A stretch of DNA of 64,000 nt from Bacteroidales bacterium (GCA_024400635.1 JAKSMI010000002.1:246305-310304); one strand, 5' to 3'; shown: positions 9,001 to 15,946, counted from the stretch's first letter. Notes: generated by a model not told the origin, from the sequence alone. Numbers and translations are program-made.

Positions 9001-11594
9001 ATGAATACCAGGTTGAAGTTTCAAGCAACATCTCTGGCTGCCACGTATCACAGTCTGGCATTATCGGTGTAACCGTTGAAGCTGAACCTATCGTAACTAT
9101 CCGTAGCGATGTTGACAACAACTCAATCTGCGAAGGTGGTAACATGACTTTGACTGCATTCGTTGATTATGCTACTAATGCTACACAACACAACAATACT
9201 TACAATTACACTTGGAAATGGTATGAAGGTACTGTTTTGAGATCAGCAACTACTACTGAACCTCACTTTACATTGCCTGCTACTATGAGCGCTGGTTCTT
9301 ACCAATTCTTCGTTGAAATTGAAAGCAACGATGGTCTTGGCTGTGATGCTTCATCACAAAGCAACCTCTTCAATGTAATTGTTAAACCTGTTCCTACAAT
9401 CGTTTTGACTCAAAGCTCAGAAGTTTCTTGCGAAGGTGGCGAAGTTACATTCAATGCCGTTGTTATTCCAACTAACTTGACTGGTGCTTACTACTGGACT
9501 GTAAATGGTGTTCAGAATGTTACTAACGCATCAAGCTTGACCGTTAACAATATGGTTTCTGGTGCTAATGTTATCTCAGTTAACTTTGTTCCTAACGATT
9601 TGAACGCAGCTTGCGAAGCTACTTCAGCAAGCATTACTCACAATGTTGAAGCTCTGCCTACTGTAACAGTTGCTGCTCTTGATCCAACTCACACTGTAAT
9701 GTGCGAAGGTGGTCAAATCACTGTAGTTGCTACTGCTACTGGTACTGCTACTAATGCTGACAATTATGTATGGACTGTTGACAATGCTACCCAGTATGGT
9801 AACAATGCTAACACATTCACTACTACTTTGAATGGTGCTGGCACTCACACTATCACTGCTAAGGTTGAACGCAGCCTCGGTTGCAGCTCACAATTCGCTG
9901 CTGCTCCTGTAGTTGTTATCGTTGGTGAACAACCTGTTGCCCAATTGACTCAAACTGCCGGATTTAACGAAATGTGCGCTGGCGGCGACATCACTTTGAT
10001 GGCTAAGGTTAACAACTTCAACAACAACCAAGCTGTTCACGGTACTTATACTTACGTATGGAATCGCAATAATGCTGACTTCCAGACTGTAACTGGTGTA
10101 ACCGTTGACAACTCAACTATTACCGAAACCTTGAATGCTGACGGTGTTTATGCATACTCAGTAACTATCATTCCTTCTGGCTACAACTGCCAGGCTGTAA
10201 CTGCAACTCTCGATCATCAGGTTACCGTTGTTCCTGATCCTTCATGGTCAGTCAACCAGGTTAATCCGACCGAACTTTGCATTGGTGGTATTGTTACTTT
10301 GAATGCCGAAGTTACTGGTGGTGTTCAAAATCAACAAGCTGGTCGTATCCAGTGGTACAAGACATTTAATGGTGTTGAATCTCCTGTTGCAGGTCTTGGT
10401 GGTGTTAACACTGACGAACCCGAAGCTGCTGGCGTTTACTCATACGTTCCTAAGTATATCGATTATATCGGTGCTGGATGTAACATTGATGACGCTACTG
10501 CAACTCAAGTTACAGTTAACGCTCTGCCGACCGCTGCATTCGTAGGTGGTATGGGTTCAGTTATCTGTGCTCACAATTCACATAGCTTTGCTACTCTGAC
10601 AATTGCTTTGACAGGTACTGCTCCATTTACATTCACGATTCTGAATGTAACCACTGGTGAATCTCAGACTATCGTAACTGCTTTGAATAGCTATCCTTAC
10701 AATGTTAGCCCTGCCGTTACTTCAATTTACCGCATCGTTTCTGTAACTGATGCTAATGGTTGTCAAGGCAATGTTGATACTCAGGCTGATATCGTAGTTA
10801 CTGTATCTGATGTTACTATTGCTTCTTCACATGTTATTGCATCTTGCGAAGATTATGTTGCTCGTATTTACTTCGATGTAACTAACCTCGTTGGTACAAC
10901 TTGTGACGTAACTGTTCCTGGTTATGCTACTCAAACTTTGGCTATCCAGTTTGATTCATACGAACATAAACATTATGTAGACGTTCAAATGCCTGCATAC
11001 GCTGGTGATTACAATGTAACAATCTCAGTTGATGGTTGTGAAGGCGTTGTAACTGTATCTGTTCCTGCTAGCGAAGCAACCCTCGGCGGTACATCTGCTT
11101 TGGTTGATCAAAGATGGGAAGATGTAGTTGTTGTCAACAACAATCCTGCTAACAATGGTGGTTACAAGTTCAGCACTTACCAGTGGTACAGAAATGATGA
11201 ACCTATTAATGGTGCTACTGAACAGTACTATCAAGAAGAAGGTGGTCTCGAAGGCTTCTACTCAGTTGAACTCGACGGTGTTAGATTGTCTGACGGTGCC
11301 CACGTACACTTCATTACTTGTCCTAAGTACTTCTCTGGCAATGCTTCTATCAGAGTATATCCTGTTCCTGCAACAACTACTCAAGAAGTTACTATCGAAC
11401 TTAATATGACTGACGAAGAACTGAATGGTGCAATCCTCGATATCTATGATGTAAGAGGTGCTCACGTACAGACAGTTTCTAACTTGACTCCTATTACCAA
11501 AGTTGGTAAGTTCGGTGCTCAAGGTAGCTACTTCGGACGCATTATTACTGGTACTAATGAAATTAAGACTGTTAAATTCATTATTGTAAAATAA
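1..11594 (+). CDS. Giant secreted Ig-like repeat protein with type A T9SS signal (5' partial)
   Basis: The frame is open to the left edge: the codons before the first ATG (position 12) contain no stop, and the protein starts in mid-domain without a signal peptide, so the true start lies outside the window. At least 3,860 residues are visible. I count about 37 Ig-like domains, each opening with a Cys motif of the type (V/I)C(E/A/H)G followed by Val/Leu strands, a central YxWY(R/K)NG core and a later paired Cys. Residues from about 3,773 to the end form a type A T9SS sorting domain (motif VYPVPA, then strands ending FIIVK). This predicts export by T9SS and surface attachment or release. The family suggests adhesion or a surface stalk, but no ligand-binding domain is recognisable. 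The internal DNA repeats are listed separately. The OmpA-family gene lies downstream after a hairpin. Confidence 0.9.
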   Translation, partial: TARMKDPVTGNPYIDTTISYNWYRNGVLMEGIHGYTFMEQLSVLNEDQSKYVYTAEIAEPYYPNCYAVPATMSSDTVKVRRNPHVVIGGEHFVCEVGQTLPTGDYNVRLQAYVDGVNHETPNAIYKWYRDGMFYQNPVNQGLYNGSVMTDQVNARYGFNYTYQVEVILGDGCSAFSEPFEVTVMDVPEITITPSQDTICNGGEVSLISHLNNYNVADYELQYQWFANSNSNPITGATESVYTTNVDETTNFIVKVNYLTENVSGGMALHCAAYDTMEVRVYDRPVIDSIIMSLTEVCEGSQVELTAVMNEVYTGVPGVPYIYKWYRNSEILIGNGQTIFDSPTTVDGNEQQFTYSVEVYQGTQRIMCESPLYVSSQTLTVYPNPIVAISGDQHVCHTDTIILSANVDHISDTVGALHYIWFESGAQIENLNGNSNILKYYGPAQDEPYRFTVQIERDNSSTGCRSYSYEYDVHVYNSPVANVTIVDADVCEGAEVTVTAHLNANVPEQLNLEYRWYTSADGSTWTVVPGATEMTYTTTIFDTTYFKFEVEHLLSHCMDDATTVINTHEIPVVMNVTMSDTNVCEGSDIYVTANIDPSKGVPGMPYYYEWRRNGELLAGNTATIHDNPMTADGTTQTFVYSVIAYQTPERLACYSELVESAALTVFANPRVAISGDQTVCHTDHIILNANVDTFTNVVGGLHYTWYESGNMIVNLNGDSGILDYVAPVQNEPYRFTVQIEREDAERGCRAYSEEYDVYVMGAPEANVTIVDEYVCAGAEVTVTAHLNLNDPEQTNLEYQWYQNGVPVSGATALTYTTTINETTEFMFKVVNTLSGCFDTDSKTINVQPIPVVNYVSMSDTNICEGAQVTIYADVEATAGVANQPYYYEWRRNGELLAGNTATIHDNPMTADGTTQTFVYSVIAYQTPERLACYSELVESAALTVFANPRVAISGDQTVCHTDHIILNANVDTFTNVVGGLHYTWYESGNMIVNLNGDSGILDYVAPVQNEPYRFTVQIEREDAERGCRAYSEEYDVYVMGAPEANVTIVDEYVCAGAEVTVTAHLNLNDPEQTNLEYQWYQNGVPVSGATALTYTTTINETTEFMFKVVNTLSGCFDTDSKTINVQPIPVVNYVSMSDTNICEGAQVTIFADVDVTAGVLGQPYFYEWRRNGELLAGNTQTIYDSPVTVDGNEQTFVYSVIAYQTPERLACYSELVESATLNVYPNPRVVISGDKYVCESDSVFLYASVDTIGHNVGNLHYTWYESGRVRDNMAYELADSRYFSEHFYAQDEPLRFTVEVQRDNVAAGCRSYSEEYLVWIYEAPVVNITASETAVCENGEVILTANLNNYEFDYANDAQYQWYSIDTTYSIIHTGWDVATNQYINDTTFTVDANVIPGATTLRLVVNPTEAKTYGFAATHNLSLCSDYDEITINVVPVPVIESIVLLSGHDTVCPSGEVKLQAVIAGGVTGGEVFTWFRNGVQLESTGDILVDYPQAVDNDVTNYIYEVIVSQNAAGCQSVITPASTHNILVVPNPTIELAGDPIVCETSDSNVVIYANVVYSTETEDFGYTYQWFENNVAIPGATTTTLIMTKPYRDYPYSFTFAVMNDFGCTAQSEEFLVYVNDAPIVNISVDDNNICTNGTVTLTADLYDQNADNMVYQWYTVDGGVETPIEGAYNLTYTTSLTTTTTFKFKAFQRDSHCEAYSNELTVNVVPAPEIASITVVSTDLAICEGHIVSLKANAQGGVAGEAYTYTWYKDDAVVEGVTGDTYTDYPMAADNDITTHVYNVTVAQASSECASVIDVNDAITVTVRPNPRYTIYGDADVCESASDNIMLTAVSTDSVINQGSDFTFTWYESGVEIAGASTPILSINKPAQTEPYIFKLVVTDNAYACSTETEEFHVYVSARPVVTITSTENNICTNGVVTLTANIYDQNADNLAYQWQNSADGVTFADIAGANNLTYTTAVSNTTYYRIVVRQLTTDCETISNVETINVVPVPVIESITLLSVHDTVCPGGEVKLQANIAGGVAGGEVYTWFRNGVQLESTGNILVDYPETIDNNVTNYIYEVVVAQTAAACQSVITPASTHNILVVPNPTIELAGDPIVCEVAANNVVVNANVVYSTAIEDFGYTYQWFENNVAIDGANTTTLTLTKEYRDYPYSFTFAVMNQFGCTVESEPFNVYVNDAPIVNITVDDNNICANGTVTLTADLYDQNADNMVYQWYTVNGTTETAITGAYNMTYTTSLATTTTFKFKAFQRDSHCEAYSNELTVNVVAAPEITSIDLVSNDANVCEGHIVTLKANAQGGVTGEEYIYTWYKNNEVVEGVTGDTYTDYPMSVDNDVTTHVYNVTVAQVSSACASVIDVNDAITVTVRPNPRYTIYGDPTVCEVADITIDNITLNAITTDNTLGTFSYQWYESGVEIAGATSTTLTYHAEYRNEPYIFKMVVADDVYSCATETAEFEVYVAQRPVAVITVDQENICAQGTATLTSVLANAEETGIRYQWQTKVADTWADIEGAVAPYYVTPVLMDATVYRLVVVSEITGCESSSNEVTVNVYPTPDINIVEATASELCEGGEVTMTATAASAYVGLGEITYQWFQNGQAIPGANANVYTTSPLTVAGDMTVYTFGVQVTMEHSACISNIATHNVTVYADPTVQITYSNGLTLCEGGETVLTANAHHAAFTDFTYQWYLQGMEITGATEATYTVDANNLAASVDPYEYTVMVKANNGTVNGGCSAIAEAVNVTVVKDPTAYITVDENVNAICQGGTVTFNVNVNDGVADTYNPYTYEWTSNVTGTSVLGTDASFTTSVDDAANLYVYYVNVASEYGCNVTVADTLLIVDDPTVAISIMQGADTVVCDGGHTTLVASVQGGLGEVSYQWYKNGYAIEGANSSVYTTEDLHVNQTAAYTVEIAMTGISCTAASQQFNVTVYDAIHVDLAASSNVNCVGGSVVLTATATNNIPGDLMTYQWYANGNPINGATNATYNTNDNLPAGYYEYQVEVSSNISGCHVSQSGIIGVTVEAEPIVTIRSDVDNNSICEGGNMTLTAFVDYATNATQHNNTYNYTWKWYEGTVLRSATTTEPHFTLPATMSAGSYQFFVEIESNDGLGCDASSQSNLFNVIVKPVPTIVLTQSSEVSCEGGEVTFNAVVIPTNLTGAYYWTVNGVQNVTNASSLTVNNMVSGANVISVNFVPNDLNAACEATSASITHNVEALPTVTVAALDPTHTVMCEGGQITVVATATGTATNADNYVWTVDNATQYGNNANTFTTTLNGAGTHTITAKVERSLGCSSQFAAAPVVVIVGEQPVAQLTQTAGFNEMCAGGDITLMAKVNNFNNNQAVHGTYTYVWNRNNADFQTVTGVTVDNSTITETLNADGVYAYSVTIIPSGYNCQAVTATLDHQVTVVPDPSWSVNQVNPTELCIGGIVTLNAEVTGGVQNQQAGRIQWYKTFNGVESPVAGLGGVNTDEPEAAGVYSYVPKYIDYIGAGCNIDDATATQVTVNALPTAAFVGGMGSVICAHNSHSFATLTIALTGTAPFTFTILNVTTGESQTIVTALNSYPYNVSPAVTSIYRIVSVTDANGCQGNVDTQADIVVTVSDVTIASSHVIASCEDYVARIYFDVTNLVGTTCDVTVPGYATQTLAIQFDSYEHKHYVDVQMPAYAGDYNVTISVDGCEGVVTVSVPASEATLGGTSALVDQRWEDVVVVNNNPANNGGYKFSTYQWYRNDEPINGATEQYYQEEGGLEGFYSVELDGVRLSDGAHVHFITCPKYFSGNASIRVYPVPATTTQEVTIELNMTDEELNGAILDIYDVRGAHVQTVSNLTPITKVGKFGAQGSYFGRIITGTNEIKTVKFIIVK
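1812..3445 (+). repeat. Perfect tandem DNA duplication, 837-bp period
   Basis: The stretch 1812-2608 is repeated without a difference that I could see at 2649-3445, a run of 797 identical bases with a period of 837 bp (279 codons). Each unit carries three Ig-like domains, with Cys motifs VCHTD, VCAGAE and ICEGAQ. Divergence begins at 2609 versus 3446 (t versus c). Synonymous positions are also identical, so the duplication is recent or maintained by gene conversion. Confidence 0.95.
4323..7690 (+). repeat. Diverged six-domain super-repeat in the giant gene
   Basis: Domains beginning near 4340 and near 6026 correspond one to one in the order VCPSG/VCPGG, VCETS/VCEVA, ICTNG/ICANG, ICEGH/VCEGH, VCESA/VCEVA, ICTNG/ICAQG. 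The period is 1,686 bp (562 codons). The copies differ at many synonymous and some amino acid positions, so this is an older duplication than the one at 1812-3445. Confidence 0.8.
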
Positions 11595-11607
11595 AGTATT
11601 CCCCAGC

Positions 11608-11635
11608 CTTAGCGGTCCCGTAAGGGGCCGCTAAG
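11608..11635 (+). terminator. 12-bp hairpin with GTAA loop after the giant gene
   Basis: A stem of 12 pairs (cttagcggtccc with ggggccgctaag, one T-G pair) closes a GTAA tetraloop 13 bases after the stop codon. No T-run follows, so it could be a 3'-end stabiliser or a processing or attenuation structure between the giant gene and the OmpA-family gene rather than a classical intrinsic terminator. Confidence 0.55.
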
Positions 11636-11683
11636 AAACGGGATTGCTACACTATCAATAGAAAAAATTAAAAAAGTTATATC

Positions 11684-13210
11684 ATGAAAAAAAGTTTAAT
11701 TATTATCAGCCTTATTTTCGCCTTGTTTGCCACTTCTTTTGCACAAGAAGTGAAAGACGAACCTACTGGTGCTAAAACTACCGAAGCTACGGCCGATAAC
11801 AAAGATGGTAACAATGAAGACCAGATTTGTCATCACCGTATCAACATGCATTTAGGTGGCGCTTGGAGCAATAATATTTATCACAGAATTCCTGTATTTA
11901 CAGAAAATTATTCTTTGAGTGCTATCTTTGATTTTCAATACGCTTATTTCTTCAATCAACATTGGGGACTTGGTCTTGGTGTATCTCTTTCCAATATTTA
12001 TGGTAAAGCTTCAATTGATGCTAGTGGTGTTATCCCACAGTATGAAGATCAAGAATTCAACAATGATCAAACCCTTTACGACTTGTATTATGCTGGGAAT
12101 GGTATTAAGGAAAAACAGAGTGTTATGGCTCTTGAAATTCCTTTGCAGGCTCAATTTGAATGGAAATTCAATCAGAAAATCGGCATCTATGCTGCTTTGG
12201 GTCTAAAAGCTTACATTCCTTTGTATGCTAAGAATAGAGGTAATGGGACAGACGTTATCGAAACTTCTGGTTATGAAGATTTTACTCATGCTTACTATCA
12301 CGATATGGCTAACCACTTTGGCGAATATGCTTATTCAAAAGATGGAGGACCTAATATTGGTATGGCTTCTAATAAAGTTGACAAAAACCAAAGAATGCGC
12401 GCTTCTGTTGATTTGATTGCTGATTTTGGAGCCCTGTTCACCATGTCACCTAAAGCTGATTTTTATTTGGGTGCATACTGTGGTGTTGGTTTCCTCAACA
12501 TCCTCCCAAAAGAAAATTACACTTCTTTCTTGGATGAAAATGGCATTCATGGTAGCCTCGGTTCAGATGCTCTCCAACATTTCGATGTAAAACGTGATAA
12601 ATGGCGTACTGTCAATGTTGGTTTGAAGATTGGTGTTCACATCAAGCCATGCGCTCACTTGAATCGCGAAAGCATGAAGGATCTCAAACGTCGTTACATG
12701 AACGAAATGATGAAGAAGAACCAAGAACCTATCATTGTTAAGAATCAGGAATATGTTTACATTGTTCCAGTTTGCGATGACCTCGTTGACGATGAGGAAG
12801 ACGATACTCCTGGTACAAAGAAACTTACTCCTAAGGACAAAGCTGCTCTTAAGGAATTGGCTGACGTCTTGTCAAAGACTAAGATTCTCTTCGACCTTGA
12901 TAAAGATATTCCAAAGATTGCTGATTACAATGACAATATCAACAGAACTGTAGAAATCATGAAGGCTAATCCTTCATTTGGTCTCCAAATTGAAGGTTAT
13001 ACCTGTGACCTTGGTTCAGAACAGCATAACCGTGACTTAGCTCAACGCCGTGCTGAAAAAGTGAGACAAATGTTCATTGACAAGGGTGTTCCTGCTAATC
13101 AGATTAGTACAGTTACTTATACTGTCAACGATCCTCAGAATAAGCAGAATATTCCTGATGCAAGACGTGAAGAGCACCGTGCTGCTATCTTTAGAATTCT
13201 TGTAAACTAA
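11684..13210 (+). CDS. OmpA-family outer membrane protein
   Basis: The 508-residue product starts with a clear signal peptide (Lys-Lys, hydrophobic core, cleavage after about residue 20 at SFAQ). Residues about 45-330 alternate short strands with aromatic ends (AYFFNQHWGLGLGVSL, YLGAYCGVGFLNI), as in an outer-membrane beta-barrel. An acidic linker (LVDDEEDD) follows. The last 110 or so residues form an OmpA peptidoglycan-binding domain: ILFDLDKDIPK, then IEGYTCDLGS, then RDLAQRRAEKVRQMF, ending in REEHRAAIFRI. Such proteins anchor the outer membrane to the cell wall. The position directly after a T9SS cargo gene may be meaningful, since some T9SS accessory proteins have OmpA domains, but nothing here proves that role. 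The gene is followed by a strong terminator. Confidence 0.85.
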   Translation: MKKSLIIISLIFALFATSFAQEVKDEPTGAKTTEATADNKDGNNEDQICHHRINMHLGGAWSNNIYHRIPVFTENYSLSAIFDFQYAYFFNQHWGLGLGVSLSNIYGKASIDASGVIPQYEDQEFNNDQTLYDLYYAGNGIKEKQSVMALEIPLQAQFEWKFNQKIGIYAALGLKAYIPLYAKNRGNGTDVIETSGYEDFTHAYYHDMANHFGEYAYSKDGGPNIGMASNKVDKNQRMRASVDLIADFGALFTMSPKADFYLGAYCGVGFLNILPKENYTSFLDENGIHGSLGSDALQHFDVKRDKWRTVNVGLKIGVHIKPCAHLNRESMKDLKRRYMNEMMKKNQEPIIVKNQEYVYIVPVCDDLVDDEEDDTPGTKKLTPKDKAALKELADVLSKTKILFDLDKDIPKIADYNDNINRTVEIMKANPSFGLQIEGYTCDLGSEQHNRDLAQRRAEKVRQMFIDKGVPANQISTVTYTVNDPQNKQNIPDARREEHRAAIFRILVN

Positions 13211-13230
13211 GTTTATAAAAAACTCTTTAT

Positions 13231-13262
13231 AATGGCTGGCTTTATGTCAGCCATTTTTTTTA
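13231..13262 (+). terminator. Intrinsic terminator after the OmpA-family gene
   Basis: The arms atggctgg (13232-13239) and tcagccat (13247-13254) form an 8-bp stem followed by a run of about eight T. Its T-run merges with the -7 element of the next gene's promoter. Confidence 0.85.
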
Positions 13263-13268
13263 TATTTG
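13261..13268 (+). promoter_or_regulatory. -7 element TATATTTG for the PLP-enzyme gene
   Basis: TATATTTG matches the Bacteroidota -7 consensus TAnnTTTG and lies 47 bases before the ATG. No convincing TTG -33 element is visible at the usual spacing. It directly abuts the preceding terminator. Confidence 0.55.
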
Positions 13269-13314
13269 CAAAATCTTTTAATTCAAACAAAAACCATTAA
13301 AATTATATTCTATT

Positions 13315-14511
13315 ATGCAAAAATTTGATCCCGCAACCAACATTGAAAAGTTGGACAAAAAAGACGCTTACCGTGGCGTGAACCCTGCAATTTGCGATAG
13401 CGCTACCTTTATGTTTGAAGAAGCAAAGACTATGACAGACACTTTCCATGGTGAAACTGAAGGTTATTTCCTTTATTCAAGACACTGGAATCCCAGCACG
13501 CTTTCTTTAGCTCAATCATTGGCCGCTATGGAAGGTACCGAATTGGCTTGGACAACAGGTTCAGGTATGGCTGCTATCACTGTCGCACTTCTCCACGAAG
13601 TTAAATCTGGTGATCATATTGTTTCAAGTATGACTACTTATGGTGGTACTTTTGCATTCATGAATAACTATCTTAAGAAATTCAATGTCGATGTTACCTT
13701 CGTCAACATGCAGAATCTTGATGATGTTAAGAAAGCTATTCGTCCCAATACGAAAGTTTTATACACCGAAACAATGAACAATCCTTTGCTGCGAATTGCC
13801 AATATTCCTGAATTGTCAAAGATTGCTCATGCTGCTGGCGCAAAATTGTTGGTTGATAATACTTTCACTCCAATGATTTTCTCTCCATATCGCCTTGGAG
13901 CTGATGTCGTTATTTACAGTATGACAAAATATGTCAATGGTATGAATGACTGCGTTGCTGGTGCTATTTGCGGTTCAGCTGCTTATATTAATTCTTTGAT
14001 TGACGTTAATGATGGTACTGCCATGTTGCTCGGTCCTGTTCTTGATACATTCCGTTCAACCAGTATCCAGAAGAATTTGCATACTTTGCATATCCGTATG
14101 AAGAAGCACGGCGAAAATGCCATGTATTTGGCAAAGCGCTTCAAAGAAACTGGTATCAAATACAACTATCCCGGCCTTCCAGAACATGTTGACCACGAAC
14201 TTTTCAAATCGATGATGAATGAAGGTTACGGTTTTGGTGGTATGATTTCCATCGATATGGGTACTGCTGAAAAAGCCAGCGCTATTATGGAAGAAATGCA
14301 GCGCCTTGGCGTAGGTTATTTGGCTGTTAGCTTGGGTTACTTCAAGACTTTGTTTAGCAATTCTGGAAAATCTACTTCGTCAGAAGTTCCTGAAGATATT
14401 CAAAAGGAAATGGGTATGAGTGAAGGTTTGATACGTTTCTCTGTTGGTTTGGACAATGATCCGGAACGAACCTTCCAATTGATAAAACAAGCTATTGATG
14501 CTACAAAATAA
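13315..14511 (+). CDS. Cys/Met-metabolism PLP-dependent enzyme (methionine gamma-lyase / cystathionine lyase-synthase type)
   Basis: The 398-residue product is a full-length fold-type I trans-sulfuration enzyme. Visible motifs are the YSR phosphate-contact motif (residues 54-56), the TGSGMAAI glycine region near 81-88, DNTF with the pyridine-nitrogen Asp at 181, the PLP Schiff-base lysine K205 in YSMTKYVNGMND, and a C-terminal LIRFSVGLD segment. Members catalyse gamma-elimination or gamma-replacement on methionine, homocysteine or O-acylhomoserine. Sequence inspection alone does not settle which. The gene has its own promoter and terminator, so it is probably monocistronic. Confidence 0.88.
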   Translation: MQKFDPATNIEKLDKKDAYRGVNPAICDSATFMFEEAKTMTDTFHGETEGYFLYSRHWNPSTLSLAQSLAAMEGTELAWTTGSGMAAITVALLHEVKSGDHIVSSMTTYGGTFAFMNNYLKKFNVDVTFVNMQNLDDVKKAIRPNTKVLYTETMNNPLLRIANIPELSKIAHAAGAKLLVDNTFTPMIFSPYRLGADVVIYSMTKYVNGMNDCVAGAICGSAAYINSLIDVNDGTAMLLGPVLDTFRSTSIQKNLHTLHIRMKKHGENAMYLAKRFKETGIKYNYPGLPEHVDHELFKSMMNEGYGFGGMISIDMGTAEKASAIMEEMQRLGVGYLAVSLGYFKTLFSNSGKSTSSEVPEDIQKEMGMSEGLIRFSVGLDNDPERTFQLIKQAIDATK

Positions 14512-14530
14512 CTTTTCTTTTTGTATAAAC

Positions 14531-14564
14531 CAAAAAAAGCAGCTTCAAATGCTGCTTTTTTTGG
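14531..14564 (+). terminator. Intrinsic terminator after the PLP-enzyme gene
   Basis: The arms aaaaaaagcagc and gctgcttttttt pair almost perfectly around a 7-base loop (14544-14550). A/T tracts on both sides could make it work in both directions. Confidence 0.9.
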
Positions 14565-14670
14565 TTTGTATCATTTTGAAATCGCATTATAACGATATAA
14601 TTCAACTAAGAAAGTTATATAATTGTATAAAAATCGGTTGACTGAAGTCAGACGTTAAGTGTTTCTTGTG

Positions 14671-14678
14671 TAATTTTG
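14671..14678 (+). promoter_or_regulatory. Candidate -7 element TAATTTTG for the GNAT-CutC gene
   Basis: TAATTTTG fits TAnnTTTG and lies 38 bases before the chosen ATG at 14717. If transcription starts just downstream, the more upstream in-frame start at 14666 is excluded. No well-spaced -33 TTG was found. The rest of the 205-bp gap holds the preceding terminator and a short 5-bp palindrome (TGACTgaAGTCA). Confidence 0.5.
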
Positions 14679-14716
14679 TTTGTATAAGAAGTTTTTCACC
14701 TGTAATTTATATTTTT

Positions 14717-15946
14717 ATGACAAAAATCTCCCTACGTCCTGCGGCCATTGGAGACGTTGCCTTTATAGCTCAAGCCATTCTTGAAGCGGTTGGTTTTGAA
14801 AATCCATCCGCAAAAATTGTTGAACGACAAATTGCATTGTGTCTCCGTCCAGATGTTCTTTACAGTTGGCGAAACAGCACAATGGCGGTATGTGATGACC
14901 AAATTGTGGGTAGTCTTACCGCTTACGACGGTCGTCGCTATTGCAGAATGCGCAAAGTGACCTTCCCACTTATTCAGGAAATGTGTGGAGTGGATTTTTC
15001 TGATATGGTGGATGAAACAAGAGCTGGCGAATATTACATAGATTCGTTGTATGTACTGCCGCAGTATCGGAAACGGGGCATAGCGACAACGCTCATCCGC
15101 AATGGTATTGCGAAAGCAAGACATCTTCGTATTCCGAAAGTGACATTGATTGTCAATCCTAAGAAGCAGGCGGTGGTGGATTTATATCAGTCCATCGGAT
15201 TTAAAGAGGAGGTGCGACTGTCAGCCTTTCATGAAGATTACCAAAAGATGGTGTTGGAACTCACGCACGCGCCTTTGTTGGAGGTATGTGCCCCTTCTGT
15301 CAACTCTGCTATGATAGCAGAAAAAGCGGGAGCCCAACGTATAGAACTTTGCCAAAGATTGGAACTTGGCGGTCTCACCCCGACACACGATGACATTTGT
15401 TTTTGCACACGCAAGTTAAATCTCAGGACATTCGTACTTGTCCGTCCGAGAGCTGGTGATTTTTGTTATAATGAAGAAGAGTTTGAACAAATACTTAACG
15501 ACATTCGATTTTGCAAGTCGGTTGGCGTTCCAGGCGTAGTTGTCGGTTTTTTGAATCCGGACTTAACGGTCAATATAGAGCAGTGTGGACTTGCCATTGA
15601 AGCTGCAGACGGAATGGAGGTAACCTTTCATCGCGCTTTTGACCGTTGTGCTGACTGGTCGACAGCGTTGGAACAAATTATTGAGTGTGGCTTTAATCGC
15701 ATACTCACCTCTGGTCAAGCGTCCACGGCGATGTTAGGCCTTCAGACCTTGAAGGCGATTCAGCGGCAAGCAGGAGAACGCATCGCCATATTAGCGGGAA
15801 GTGGTGTTAATGCCAGCAATGCCGCGCATATTTTGCGAGAAGTTGGCAATAGAGAGGTGCATGGCAGTTGTAAAATTTCAGGATACGAGAGCGACGAAGC
15901 CGAAATTCGGAGAACTTTAGCAGAACTAAAAGTTTATCTTTCATGA
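14717..15946 (+). CDS. GNAT acetyltransferase fused to CutC
   Basis: I chose the ATG at 14717 (MTKISLRP) because the longer frame starting at 14666 runs through the promoter. The product is 409 aa. Residues 1 to about 170 form a GNAT N-acetyltransferase: ISLRPAAIGDVAFI start, IDSLYVLPQYRKRGIATTLI acetyl-CoA loop, VTLIVNPKKQAVVDLYQSIGF end. Residues about 185-405 form a CutC TIM barrel: LEVCAPSV, AQRIELCQRLELGGLTPT, VRPRAGDFCY, VTFHRAFD, RILTSGQ, ILAGSGVN and EVHGSC. CutC proteins were linked to copper homeostasis, but their biochemistry is poorly settled. The GNAT acceptor is unknown. There is no stop or frameshift between the domains, so this is a real fusion in this sequence. Transcription probably ends at the hairpin inside the adjoining repeat element. 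Confidence 0.88.
   Translation: MTKISLRPAAIGDVAFIAQAILEAVGFENPSAKIVERQIALCLRPDVLYSWRNSTMAVCDDQIVGSLTAYDGRRYCRMRKVTFPLIQEMCGVDFSDMVDETRAGEYYIDSLYVLPQYRKRGIATTLIRNGIAKARHLRIPKVTLIVNPKKQAVVDLYQSIGFKEEVRLSAFHEDYQKMVLELTHAPLLEVCAPSVNSAMIAEKAGAQRIELCQRLELGGLTPTHDDICFCTRKLNLRTFVLVRPRAGDFCYNEEEFEQILNDIRFCKSVGVPGVVVGFLNPDLTVNIEQCGLAIEAADGMEVTFHRAFDRCADWSTALEQIIECGFNRILTSGQASTAMLGLQTLKAIQRQAGERIAILAGSGVNASNAAHILREVGNREVHGSCKISGYESDEAEIRRTLAELKVYLS

Noticed and set aside
1..11594. Reading the many regular repeats as a CRISPR array or non-coding satellite.
   Set aside because: The period is a multiple of three, the frame is open throughout, and the units code for Ig-like domains with conserved Cys and Trp; there are no short identical repeats with unique spacers.
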